A DNA stretch of 64,000 nt from NCBI GenBank assembly GCA_948688495.1, contig CAPQSW010000014.1:8297-72296 (forward strand). Direction: 5' to 3'. This stretch comes from an uncultured Lachnospiraceae bacterium (GTDB lineage Bacteria; Bacillota; Clostridia; Lachnospirales; Lachnospiraceae). Made by a program: the position numbers and the translations under genes. Positions 44,566 through 53,801 of this stretch are shown in pieces. The first letter of the stretch is position 1. Every line of letters starts with the position of its first letter. Under the pieces are notes generated by a model that searched no databases, was not told the DNA's origin, and was given only the letters and a program-made list of their open reading frames with translations.

Positions 44566-45846
44566 ATGAGCGAATATAAGATAGAGACAAGATGTGTCCA
44601 GTCCGGCTGGCAGCCTAAGAAAGGAGAGCCTCGTGTACTTCCAATTTATCAGAGCACGACTTTTAAGTATGATACAAGTGATCAGATGGGCAGGCTTTTT
44701 GATTTGGAGGACAGTGGATATTTCTATACCAGGCTGCAGAATCCAACGAATGATTTTGTGGCGCAGAAGATCTGTGAACTGGAAGGCGGAGTTGCGGCGA
44801 TGCTGACATCCTCTGGCCAGGCAGCTAACTACTATGCAGTGTTTAATATCTGCGAGGCCGGAGACCACATGATTTGTTCCTCGGCGGTGTATGGCGGAAC
44901 GTTTAATCTGTTCAGCGCAACAGTGAAGAAACAGGGTATTGACTGTACGTTTATTGACCCGGATGCTTCTGCGGAGGAGATTGCAGCGGCATTTCGTCCG
45001 AATACCAAGGTGCTTTTTGCAGAAACGATTGCAAATCCAGCGCTTGTGGTTCTCGATATTGAGAAATTTGCAAAGGCAGCACACGAGCATGGTGTGCCGT
45101 TGATTATAGATAATACATTTCCAACACCCATCAACTGCCGTCCTTTTGAATGGGGGGCGGATATCGTGACACATTCTACAACCAAGTATATGGATGGTCA
45201 TGCCATGTGTGTCGGAGGCTGCATTGTGGACAGCGGTAATTTTGATTGGGAAAAATATGCAGATAAATACCCAGGGCTGACGCAGCCGGATCCCACATAT
45301 CACGGAATTGTCTATACGCAGAAGTTTGGCAAAGCAGCGTATATTACCAAGGCAACAGCACAGATTATGCGCGATCTTGGCTCTATCCAGTCACCTCAGA
45401 ACGCATTTCTTCTGAATGTTGGACTAGAGACACTGCATTTAAGAGTGGCACGCCACTGTGAGAATGCAGGAAAAGTAGCGGAATTTTTGAATAATCACGA
45501 GAAGGTTGCATGGGTGAATTATGCGGGCTTAAAAGAGAATAAATACCATGCGCTGGCGGAAAAATATATGCCGGATGGAACCTGCGGGGTAATCTCTTTC
45601 GGGCTCAAAGGAGGAAGGGAAGTATCCGTAGGATTTATGGATAAGCTGAAATTGATTGCGATTGTTACCCATGTGGCAGATGCCAGGACTTGTGTGCTTC
45701 ACCCTGCAAGCCATACACATCGGCAGATGACAGATGAGCAGCTTGTGGAAGCAGGGGTAGCCCCGGACTTAATCCGGTTATCCGTGGGAATTGAAAATGC
45801 CGAAGACATCATTGCAGATTTGGCGCAGGCATTGGATACGATATAG
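44566..45846 (+). CDS. metY: O-acetylhomoserine sulfhydrylase / aminocarboxypropyltransferase (MetY type)
   Basis: A 426-residue PLP enzyme of the Cys/Met metabolism family. It forms homocysteine from O-acetylhomoserine and sulfide. The PLP lysine is Lys207 in HSTTKYMDGH. The length and the TRLQNPTND and SSGQAANYY stretches fit MetY rather than cystathionine synthase. No SAM riboswitch fits in the 79-base upstream gap. RBS AAGGAGGAG. glgA follows after 24 bp. Confidence 0.95.
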   Translation: MSEYKIETRCVQSGWQPKKGEPRVLPIYQSTTFKYDTSDQMGRLFDLEDSGYFYTRLQNPTNDFVAQKICELEGGVAAMLTSSGQAANYYAVFNICEAGDHMICSSAVYGGTFNLFSATVKKQGIDCTFIDPDASAEEIAAAFRPNTKVLFAETIANPALVVLDIEKFAKAAHEHGVPLIIDNTFPTPINCRPFEWGADIVTHSTTKYMDGHAMCVGGCIVDSGNFDWEKYADKYPGLTQPDPTYHGIVYTQKFGKAAYITKATAQIMRDLGSIQSPQNAFLLNVGLETLHLRVARHCENAGKVAEFLNNHEKVAWVNYAGLKENKYHALAEKYMPDGTCGVISFGLKGGREVSVGFMDKLKLIAIVTHVADARTCVLHPASHTHRQMTDEQLVEAGVAPDLIRLSVGIENAEDIIADLAQALDTI

Positions 45847-45870
45847 AAAAAATTTATGGAGGATGGAATT

Positions 45871-47325
45871 ATGAGAAAAATTCTGTTTGCAGCATCTGAA
45901 TGTGTACCTTTTATTAAGACCGGCGGATTAGCCGATGTATGCGGAGCGCTTCCTAAGGAATTCGATAAGAATGACTGGGACATCCGGGTAGTGATTCCCA
46001 ATTACAGCTGTATTCCAGAGCATTGGAGGAATCAGTTTGAGTATGTGACTCATTTCTATATGAGCTGCGGAAATTACATCCATGAGAAATATGTCGGAGT
46101 TCTGCGGTATAAGATGGATGGCATCACGTACTACTTTATTGACAACCAGGAGTATTTTGACTGCTTCCTGCCTTATGGGGACATCCGGTTTGATATGGAG
46201 AAGTTTATATTCTTTGACAAGGCAGTATTATCCATGCTGCCGCTCATCAATTTTCAACCGCAGATTATCCACTGCCATGACTGGGAGACCGGATTTATAC
46301 CAGTGTATCTGAAGACGGAATTTCAGGGGGATATGTTCTTTTGGGGGATGAAGTCTATTATGACAATCCACAATCTCAAATTCCAGGGAATCTGGGATGT
46401 GAAGACGGTTAAAGGACTGACAGGTTTTCCGGTAAGCATGTTTGTGCCGGATAAGCTTGAGTTTAAAAAGGACGCCAATATGTTAAAGGGCGGGTTGGTA
46501 TATGCGGATTATATTACTACGGTTAGTGATACGTATGCCCAGGAAATCCAGACGGATTATTATGGAGAGGGCTTAAACGGACTGCTCGCAGCAAGACATA
46601 TGGATATGCAGGGAATTGTCAATGGTATCGACTATGACGCATACAATCCTGCGACAGACGAACGGCTGTATGTCAACTATGATGCAGGCAACCACCGCAA
46701 GAAGAAATTCATGAACAAAGAGAAGCTGCAGGAAGAACTTGGCCTTGCCGTGGATAAGAAGCGTTATATGATCGGCCTGATTTCCCGCCTTACGGACCAG
46801 AAGGGACTTGACCTTATCAATTATGTGATTGAGCGGATTGTAGATGATTATACGCAGCTTGTAGTTATCGGTACCGGTGACCCGCAGTATGAGAACATGT
46901 TCCGGCATTTTGCATGGAAATATCCAGATAAGATTTCTGCAAATATCTGCTATTCGGATGATTTGGCTCACAAGCTTTACGGCGCGGCAGATGCGTTCCT
47001 TATGCCGTCCAGGTTTGAGCCGTGCGGACTGACGCAGATGATTTCCTTCCGCTATGGGACTATCCCGATTGTACGTGAGACCGGAGGATTGAAGGACACG
47101 GTACAGCCGTACAATGAGTATGACAACGTGGGAGACGGTTTCTCCTTTACGAACTATAATGGTGAGGAAATGCTCAACATTATCAATTATTCCAAGCATA
47201 TTTTCTTTGATAAGAAACGCCAGTGGAATCAGATGATTGACCGTGCGATGGCGAATGATTACTCCTGGAATGCTTCCAAGTTCCGCTACGAAGGATTGTA
47301 TAAGTATCTGATGGGAGAGGTTTAA
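45871..47325 (+). CDS. glgA: Glycogen synthase (ADP-glucose type)
   Basis: It extends alpha-1,4-glucan from ADP-glucose (GT5). KTGGLADV lies at residues 16-23, and the C-terminal part has GLISRLTDQKGLDL, the FEPCGLTQMISFRYGTIPIVRETGGLKDTV region (nucleotide-sugar site) and PCGLTQ. At 484 residues it is complete. ATG 45871 follows GGAGG; an in-frame ATG at 45856 lies before that site. Adjacent glgB, glgC or glgP genes are not in the window. Confidence 0.96.
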   Translation: MRKILFAASECVPFIKTGGLADVCGALPKEFDKNDWDIRVVIPNYSCIPEHWRNQFEYVTHFYMSCGNYIHEKYVGVLRYKMDGITYYFIDNQEYFDCFLPYGDIRFDMEKFIFFDKAVLSMLPLINFQPQIIHCHDWETGFIPVYLKTEFQGDMFFWGMKSIMTIHNLKFQGIWDVKTVKGLTGFPVSMFVPDKLEFKKDANMLKGGLVYADYITTVSDTYAQEIQTDYYGEGLNGLLAARHMDMQGIVNGIDYDAYNPATDERLYVNYDAGNHRKKKFMNKEKLQEELGLAVDKKRYMIGLISRLTDQKGLDLINYVIERIVDDYTQLVVIGTGDPQYENMFRHFAWKYPDKISANICYSDDLAHKLYGAADAFLMPSRFEPCGLTQMISFRYGTIPIVRETGGLKDTVQPYNEYDNVGDGFSFTNYNGEEMLNIINYSKHIFFDKKRQWNQMIDRAMANDYSWNASKFRYEGLYKYLMGEV

Positions 47326-47345
47326 GATAAGAAGGTACTTCGATT

Positions 47346-47397
47346 ACAGACGAGGCTGCTGCGCCTAAGGATAGGTGCGCAGCCTCGTCTGTTAAAA
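47346..47397 (+). terminator. Strong terminator after glgA
   Basis: A 20-bp stem with very few mismatches (47346-47365 against 47373-47392) is followed by TTAAAATTGT. The long GC-rich stem makes it a confident transcription stop. Confidence 0.85.
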
Positions 47398-47641
47398 TTG
47401 TATTCACAGCGTTGTCTCCTTGTTATAGAAGGTGGTGTCATGGACAATGCCAAGACCATTCGTAAAAAGCATAGGAGTACATAAGTGGGGAGAGGTCCAG
47501 TATAACAATTTGCCCCAAAAGGTTCAGAAAAAATTAATGGAATTTAAAACAAGAATCAGGCTTGTTCTTCACGCATAAATTTAAAAGAATCCTTCCATAC
47601 TAACTGCAAATCATCATGCATTGAAATGGAGGATTTTTTTT
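47398..47641. other. Long intergenic stretch before tepA
   Basis: Together with the terminator this is a 316-bp gap. It holds a possible 43-codon frame (47447-47578) whose product begins MPRPFVKSIGVHKW and resembles nothing I know; a 14-codon frame overlaps its start. No good promoter or riboswitch motif was recognised. The segment may be a gene remnant. Confidence 0.35.
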
Positions 47642-48343
47642 ATGGGAGATAAATTAAAACAGCAGGAAAAAGATAAGAATGAGAATGAACAGATCAAAGA
47701 CATGGGGGAACTGACCTTGGAACAGGAGGAAGGCCATAAAATCCATCTTATGTCCATCATAGGGGAAATCGAGGGGCATGAGACCTTATCTCCGAATGCA
47801 AAAACCACAAAATATGAACATGTTCTGCCCAAGCTGGCGGCGATTGAGGATGACAATAAGGTGGATGGAGTCATGCTTTTACTGAACACGGTAGGCGGAG
47901 ATGTGGAATCCGGGCTTGCCATTGCCGAGATGATCGCCTCTCTGAGCAAACCAACGGTATCCCTGGTACTGGGAGGCAGCCATTCCATAGGAGTTCCTCT
48001 GGCAGTATCTACCGATTACTCCTACATTGTACCGACTGGAACTATGGTTATCCATCCAGTGCGTTTAAACGGGCTGGTGATCGGAGCGCCGCAGACGTAT
48101 GACTACTTTCAGCAGATGCAGGACCGGATTACGGGATTTGTTGCGGAACATTGCTTTGCCTCGCAGGAGCGTCTGGAGGAAATGATGATGAACACCAGCA
48201 TGCTGACCAAAGATTTGGGGACAATTCTCGTAGGGCGGCAGGCCGTGGAGGAGGGAATCATCAATGAAGTGGGCGGTATTGACGAAGCAATGAAGAAACT
48301 CCATCAAATGATTGAAGAAGATAAGCAAAATAACGAAATCTGA
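47642..48343 (+). CDS. tepA: ClpP-fold protease of the TepA/YmfB type
   Basis: A 233-residue cytoplasmic protein with a charged N-terminal extension and a ClpP fold. The catalytic Ser115 sits in GGSHSIG and His138 in VIHPVRLNG. In Bacillus subtilis, the TepA gene lies next to spoIIIE, and here too ftsK follows, which supports the call. The role in protein export proposed for TepA is not certain. ATG 47642 follows TGGAGG; an upstream in-frame start contains this site. Confidence 0.9.
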   Translation: MGDKLKQQEKDKNENEQIKDMGELTLEQEEGHKIHLMSIIGEIEGHETLSPNAKTTKYEHVLPKLAAIEDDNKVDGVMLLLNTVGGDVESGLAIAEMIASLSKPTVSLVLGGSHSIGVPLAVSTDYSYIVPTGTMVIHPVRLNGLVIGAPQTYDYFQQMQDRITGFVAEHCFASQERLEEMMMNTSMLTKDLGTILVGRQAVEEGIINEVGGIDEAMKKLHQMIEEDKQNNEI

Positions 48344-48402
48344 AAACATGGGAAAAGTTGTAATGACATTTTCTTCTAAATGTGATACTATACCTATATT
48401 AA

Positions 48403-48480
48403 GAGGAAGGCAAATGCGAAGCATTTCTGGAATGCCTTTCGACGATTTGGCAGGCGGTGCAGGGCAACGCGTGCCGATAC
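48403..48480 (+). repeat. Bipartite short repeat, copy A (before ftsK)
   Basis: GAGGAAGGCAAATGCG (48403-48418) and ACGCGTGCCG (48467-48476) are also found, in the same order, ahead of ppk1. Between them here lie a small hairpin AAATGC-GAA-GCATTT (48412-48426) and a second stem (about 48451-48458 against 48469-48476). The element ends about 25 bases ahead of the ftsK ribosome site, so it should lie in the ftsK leader. Confidence 0.6.
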
Positions 48481-48505
48481 ATTTAGTTTAGGAGGAAGTG
48501 TTATC

Positions 48506-51184
48506 ATGGCAGCGAAGCCTAAAAACATAAAAAACAAAAAAGAGACAGCGGTTTCCTTCCGAAGTGAAGTGATTCTGCTGTTGATTCTTGCGTTATGCAT
48601 CATCTGGTTCATCAGCCATTTTGGCATTGGAGGATTCGTAGGGGAGAAGATAAGCATGCTCAGCTTTGGACTGTTCGGGATGATGTCTTATCTAGTTCCG
48701 GTCTGCTTTTTTGTAGGTGCGGCATTTTTGATTTCAAACCGGGACAATGGGATTGCTATTATTAAGCTGGTTGCCGGTATCTTGTTTGTGGCATTTCTCT
48801 GCCTATTTGTGGAGCTGGTGGTACAGAGCGGGAGCCATTATTCCATCAAACAATCCTTCCAGTACGCGGTAGAGCATAAAAATGGCGGCGGCGTTGTAGG
48901 CGGCCTGTTTGCCGCGCTATTGTGTCCGGCGATTGGAAAGGCAGGGACTTATGTCTTAGACGTTATCGTTTTGATTATCTCACTGGTACTTTTGACAGAA
49001 CGCTCTTTTCTGGGAGGTGTCAGGAGAGGCAGCCGTAAGGTTTACAATACGGCGAAGGAAGATGCAGTACGCCGGCGGGAAGGCAGGGAAAGCCGCCGGG
49101 ATGATAAAGAGATCCGCATGGAAAGCAGGGAGAGCCGCAGGGACGAAAAGGAGAGCCGCCGGGAGGCACGCCAGAGCCGTAAGGATGAGCAGAAGCTTCA
49201 AAAAAGAGAGAAGAGAGAGCGCATGCAGGAACAGCGGCGTATGGACCGGAAAGTGGAAGGCGTGGCGCTGGATACAAAAATCTATCCCATATCCAAGAAG
49301 CGGTCAGACAATATCAGCGAGTTGAAGATTTCCTCGGACGAGGGTGTAACGCAGCGTCAAGGTTCTGCCGAGATAAAGGAATTTCCACAGGCAGAGCCGG
49401 CATTTTCAGATGTCTTGCCGGAGCCCGTTGTAGTGGAGAAAATACATAAGAAGCCTACAGGAAATGGCAAGCCGGCAATAGAAAAGGAAATACCGGTATC
49501 CCAGCCCGAGGAGCAGGAGATTCCGGTCATGATGCAAGAGCCACAGGAGATTCCAATTACGATGCAAGAGCCGCAGGAGAGCTATTATATGCCTGAATCC
49601 GGTATAGAGGCGCATGCATCCAGCGTGGAGAAGGAATTGCAGGAGACGGAAAATGTCCTGGCAGATGCGGCGAAAAGCATGCGTCAGGGAGGAATGGACA
49701 GCATGGCTTTTGCACAACAGGAAGATTATGTATTCCCTCCGGTTTCACTCCTCAAACCAGGAGATAAGGCTCAGGGAGATGACAAACAGCATTTGCAGGA
49801 GACAGCAATACAGTTGCAGCAGATTTTAAAGAATTTCGGCGTCAATGTGACAGTTACAAATGTAAGCTGCGGTCCCAGCGTTACCCGGTATGAGATTCAG
49901 CCGGAGATGGGCGTAAAGGTCAGCAAAATCGTCAATCTTGCCGATGACATAAAGCTAAATCTGGCTGCGGCAGACATTCGTATTGAAGCGCCGATTCCAG
50001 GGAAGGCGGCGATAGGGATAGAGGTACCGAACAAGAAGAATGTGATGGTGCGTTTCCGAGAGCTGGTAGAGGCACCAGAGTTTCAGGATCATAAATCAAG
50101 TATCTGTTTTACAGCCGGTAAGGATATTGGAGGCCAGGTAGTTGTGGCTGACATTGCAAAAATGCCTCATCTGTTGATTGCAGGAGCAACCGGCTCCGGT
50201 AAGTCTGTCTGTATCAATACAATTATTATGAGTATTTTGTACAAAGCGAATCCAGAGGACGTCAAGCTGATTCTGATAGACCCTAAAGTGGTGGAGCTGA
50301 GCGTATATAATGGGATTCCCCATCTGTTTATTCCGGTGGTTACAGATCCCAAGAAGGCGGCAGGTGCGCTGCACTGGGCGGTAGCGGAGATGACAGACCG
50401 TTATCAGAAGTTTGCAGATTACCAGGTACGTGATTTAAAAGGGTACAACCAGAAGGTTGAAGCGATTAAAGATGTGGAAGATGAGACAAAGCCAGGGAAG
50501 CTGCCGCAGATTGTTATCATTGTGGACGAGCTTGCAGACCTGATGATGGTTGCACCGGGAGATGTGGAGGATGCCATCTGCCGTCTTGCACAGTTGGCAA
50601 GGGCCGCAGGCATCCACCTGATTATTGCGACACAGCGCCCTTCTGTGGATGTCATTACCGGCCTGATTAAGGCAAATATGCCTTCGCGCATAGCGTTTTC
50701 CGTATCCTCCGGCATAGATTCCAGAACGATTCTGGATATGGTCGGGGCGGAGAAATTATTAGGAAACGGCGATATGCTGTTTTATCCTCAGGGCTATCAG
50801 AAGCCTCTCAGGGTGCAGGGACCTTTTGTTTCGGACGCAGAGGTTGAAGGTGTTGTGGACTTCCTGAAAAAGCAGAGCACTGTAGTATACAATACTGAGA
50901 TTGAAGAAAAGATGAATACCGCTGCAGTCTCGACGGGAGGATCTGTTGGTGGTGAAGGCGGCGGTAATGAGCGGGATGTTTACTTTGTCGAGGCTGGTAA
51001 ATTTGTAATTGAGAAAGAAAAGGGATCCATCGGGATGCTGCAGCGTATGTTCAAGATTGGGTTTAACCGCGCGGCGCGGATTATGGACCAACTGGAAGAT
51101 GCCGGTGTTGTAGGGCCAGAAGTAGGGACGAAGCCAAGAAAGATTTTAATGTCCCTGGAGGAATTTGAAGAATATTTAGCTTGA
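48506..51184 (+). CDS. ftsK: DNA translocase FtsK/SpoIIIE
   Basis: An 892-residue septal DNA pump that moves chromosome ends out of the closing septum or into the forespore. Four N-terminal TM helices (about residues 20-165) precede a long disordered linker. The linker holds an Arg/Glu/Asp/Lys repeat (about 172-250) and a short Pro/Gln/Glu repeat with MQEPQE twice. The motor domain has GATGSGKS (near residue 560) and Walker B VIIVDELADLMMV. The C-terminal gamma winged helix reads DQLEDAGVVGPEVGTKPR. It is complete. AGGAGG precedes the ATG. The gene follows TepA as in Bacillus. Confidence 0.96.
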   Translation: MAAKPKNIKNKKETAVSFRSEVILLLILALCIIWFISHFGIGGFVGEKISMLSFGLFGMMSYLVPVCFFVGAAFLISNRDNGIAIIKLVAGILFVAFLCLFVELVVQSGSHYSIKQSFQYAVEHKNGGGVVGGLFAALLCPAIGKAGTYVLDVIVLIISLVLLTERSFLGGVRRGSRKVYNTAKEDAVRRREGRESRRDDKEIRMESRESRRDEKESRREARQSRKDEQKLQKREKRERMQEQRRMDRKVEGVALDTKIYPISKKRSDNISELKISSDEGVTQRQGSAEIKEFPQAEPAFSDVLPEPVVVEKIHKKPTGNGKPAIEKEIPVSQPEEQEIPVMMQEPQEIPITMQEPQESYYMPESGIEAHASSVEKELQETENVLADAAKSMRQGGMDSMAFAQQEDYVFPPVSLLKPGDKAQGDDKQHLQETAIQLQQILKNFGVNVTVTNVSCGPSVTRYEIQPEMGVKVSKIVNLADDIKLNLAAADIRIEAPIPGKAAIGIEVPNKKNVMVRFRELVEAPEFQDHKSSICFTAGKDIGGQVVVADIAKMPHLLIAGATGSGKSVCINTIIMSILYKANPEDVKLILIDPKVVELSVYNGIPHLFIPVVTDPKKAAGALHWAVAEMTDRYQKFADYQVRDLKGYNQKVEAIKDVEDETKPGKLPQIVIIVDELADLMMVAPGDVEDAICRLAQLARAAGIHLIIATQRPSVDVITGLIKANMPSRIAFSVSSGIDSRTILDMVGAEKLLGNGDMLFYPQGYQKPLRVQGPFVSDAEVEGVVDFLKKQSTVVYNTEIEEKMNTAAVSTGGSVGGEGGGNERDVYFVEAGKFVIEKEKGSIGMLQRMFKIGFNRAARIMDQLEDAGVVGPEVGTKPRKILMSLEEFEEYLA

Positions 51185-51214
51185 GAGAAATCATAAAAGT
51201 CAGGAGGATTATCT

Positions 51215-52885
51215 ATGAAAACAGATATTCAGATTGCACAGGAGGCAGAGATGCTTCCAATTCGTGATGTGGCAGCGCAGCTTGGGATTGCAGAGGATGA
51301 TTTGGAATTGTATGGAAAATACAAGGCGAAGCTGTCTGACGAGCTGATAGAAAAAGTCAAAGAACACAAGGACGGCAAGCTGATTCTGGTTACAGCCATC
51401 AATCCGACCCCGGCAGGGGAGGGGAAGACGACAACCAGTGTCGGTTTGGGAGAAGCATTTGGCAAGATGGGAAAGAAGGCAGTGCTTGCCCTGCGTGAGC
51501 CGTCTTTAGGGCCCTGTTTTGGTATCAAGGGAGGAGCAGCAGGCGGCGGTTATGCGCAGGTAGTTCCAATGGAGGATTTGAATCTGCACTTTACCGGGGA
51601 TTTTCATGCAATTACCTCGGCCAACAATCTGCTTGCCGCGCTTTTGGATAATCACATCCAGCAGGGAAATGAGCTTTCCATTGATCCCAGACAGGTGGTG
51701 TGGAAGCGTTGTCTGGACATAAATGACCGTGTACTGCGTAACATTGTAGTGGGCCTTGGCAGCAAGATGGATGGGATGGTGCGTGAAGATCATTTTGTCA
51801 TTACCGTGGCATCGGAAATTATGGCAGTTTTATGCCTTGCAGATGATATGGCAGATTTAAAGAGGCGCCTTGGCAGAATGATTGTGGCATATAATTTTGA
51901 AGGGCAGCCAGTAACCGCGGATGATTTAAAGGCGACAGGCTCTATGGCTGCGCTTTTGAAAGATGCATTAAAGCCGAATTTAATCCAGACCTTAGAGCAC
52001 ACGCCGGCAATTGTGCATGGAGGTCCGTTCGCCAATATTGCACACGGCTGCAACAGCGTCCGTGCAACAAAGACGGCACTAAAGCTTGCGGATTATGTCG
52101 TGACGGAGGCAGGTTTTGGTGCGGATTTAGGCGCTGAGAAGTTTTTGGATATCAAGTGCCGGATGGCGGGATTAAAGCCAGACGCCATCGTTCTTGTAGC
52201 GACTGTGCGCGCATTGAAATATAATGGAGGGGTGCCAAAGGCAGAGCTTTCCAATGAGAATTTAGATGCACTGAAGAAGGGAATTGTAAATCTGGAGAAG
52301 CATATCGAAAATTTACAGAAGTACGGCGTTCCGGTGGTTGTCACCTTGAATTCTTTCGTTACAGATACCCAGGCAGAAACAGATTATATTGAACAGTTCT
52401 GCAAGGAACGCGGATGTGAATTTGCGTTGTCCAAGGTTTGGGAGAAAGGCGGTGAGGGGGGAATTGCCCTTGCTGAGAAGGTACTCGAGACTTTAGAGAA
52501 TAAAGAGAGTAATTTTAAGCCGATTTATGAGGATAGTCTTTCTTTGACGGAAAAGATTGAGACTGTGGCAAAAGAAATTTACGGAGCTGACGGCGTCAGC
52601 TATTCTCCAGCGGCGCAGAAGGAATTGAAGCGTATTACAGAGCTTGGTATGGGGAATTTCCCGGTTTGTATGGCGAAGACGCAGTACTCGCTTTCCGATG
52701 ACCAGACGAAGTTAGGACGCCCCAGCGGATTTACGGTGAATGTCCGTGAAGTCTATGTGTCAGCGGGGGCGGGATTTGTGGTGGCAGTCACAGGTGCGAT
52801 CATGACGATGCCGGGACTTGGCAAGACCCCGGCAGCTTATGGAATTGACGTGGATGATAATGGTGTGATCACCGGGCTGTTTTAG
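51215..52885 (+). CDS. fhs: Formate-tetrahydrofolate ligase
   Basis: It forms 10-formyl-THF from formate, THF and ATP. At 556 residues the length is usual. The P-loop NPTPAGEGKTTTSVGLGEAF (near residue 63) and the GGAAGGGYAQVVPMEDLNLHFTG region are characteristic. With folD directly downstream it forms the start of the methyl branch of one-carbon metabolism, seen in acetogens and in many anaerobes that use it only for purine and formyl supply. AGGAGG precedes the ATG. Confidence 0.97.
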   Translation: MKTDIQIAQEAEMLPIRDVAAQLGIAEDDLELYGKYKAKLSDELIEKVKEHKDGKLILVTAINPTPAGEGKTTTSVGLGEAFGKMGKKAVLALREPSLGPCFGIKGGAAGGGYAQVVPMEDLNLHFTGDFHAITSANNLLAALLDNHIQQGNELSIDPRQVVWKRCLDINDRVLRNIVVGLGSKMDGMVREDHFVITVASEIMAVLCLADDMADLKRRLGRMIVAYNFEGQPVTADDLKATGSMAALLKDALKPNLIQTLEHTPAIVHGGPFANIAHGCNSVRATKTALKLADYVVTEAGFGADLGAEKFLDIKCRMAGLKPDAIVLVATVRALKYNGGVPKAELSNENLDALKKGIVNLEKHIENLQKYGVPVVVTLNSFVTDTQAETDYIEQFCKERGCEFALSKVWEKGGEGGIALAEKVLETLENKESNFKPIYEDSLSLTEKIETVAKEIYGADGVSYSPAAQKELKRITELGMGNFPVCMAKTQYSLSDDQTKLGRPSGFTVNVREVYVSAGAGFVVAVTGAIMTMPGLGKTPAAYGIDVDDNGVITGLF

Positions 52886-52956
52886 CATGTAACGTGGGAA
52901 TTGATTTTATGAAGATAATATTAAGAAGCGGATTGTGTTAGAAAGGAAGAATATCC

Positions 52957-53799
52957 ATGGCGAAGATAATAGATGGCAAAAAGATTTCACAGATGATCAA
53001 AGATGAGTTAAAACAAAAGGTGGCAGCACTGAAGGCACAGGGAAAAACAGGCGCCCTGGCGGTGATTCAGGTGGGGGAGGACCCGGCCTCCAGCGTTTAT
53101 GTGCGCAATAAGAAAAATGCCTGTGCCTATATTGGAATTGAATCCCTTGCGTATGAGCTGCCAGAGGAGACCACAGAGGAAGAATTACTGAATTTGATTG
53201 CAGAGCTCAATGAAAAAGATTCGGTAAAAGGAATTTTGGTCCAGCTGCCCCTGCCAAAGCATATCTGTGAGGATAAGGTTATCCGGGCAATCAGCCCGGA
53301 CAAAGATGTTGATGGTTTCCATCCACAGAGCGTGGGGGCTATGACCATTGGGGAACCAGGATTTTTATCCTGCACGCCCGCAGGAATTATTCAGCTCCTT
53401 GTGCGCTCAGATATAGAGATTGCGGGAAAGCATTGTGTGGTAATTGGCAGAAGCAATATTGTGGGAAAGCCGATGGCCCTATTGATGCTCAGGGAGAATG
53501 CAACGGTGACCGTTACCCATTCTAAGACAAAGAATCTTCCCGAAATATGCAGGCAGGCGGATATTCTGATTGTGGCGATTGGAAAGCCGCAGTTTATCGG
53601 TGCAGAATATGTCAAAGAAGGAGCAGTCGTGATTGATGTAGGCATCCACCGCGATGAGAATAATAAACTGTGCGGGGATGTAAAATACGCGGAGGTAGAA
53701 CCTATTGCCTCAGCGATCACCCCGGTTCCAGGAGGCGTAGGACCGATGACGATTGCAATGTTGATGAATAACTGTGTACAGAGTATAGGCGAGGAATAG
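52957..53799 (+). CDS. folD: Bifunctional methylene-THF dehydrogenase / methenyl-THF cyclohydrolase
   Basis: A 280-residue enzyme interconverting 10-formyl-, methenyl- and methylene-THF. YVRNKKNACAYIGI carries the catalytic Lys. VIGRSNIVGKPMALLML (cofactor loop) and the C-terminal PVPGGVGPMTIAMLM are conserved. It lies 71 bp after fhs, with AAAGGAAG upstream. The zinc-ribbon gene starts 2 bp after its stop, so that gene is probably in the same transcript. Confidence 0.97.
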   Translation: MAKIIDGKKISQMIKDELKQKVAALKAQGKTGALAVIQVGEDPASSVYVRNKKNACAYIGIESLAYELPEETTEEELLNLIAELNEKDSVKGILVQLPLPKHICEDKVIRAISPDKDVDGFHPQSVGAMTIGEPGFLSCTPAGIIQLLVRSDIEIAGKHCVVIGRSNIVGKPMALLMLRENATVTVTHSKTKNLPEICRQADILIVAIGKPQFIGAEYVKEGAVVIDVGIHRDENNKLCGDVKYAEVEPIASAITPVPGGVGPMTIAMLMNNCVQSIGEE

Positions 53800-53801
53800 G
53801 A

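Noticed and set aside
52886..52956. Separate promoter for folD
   Set aside because: Only boxes with unsuitable spacing (TTGATT with 9 bp to TAATAT) are present.
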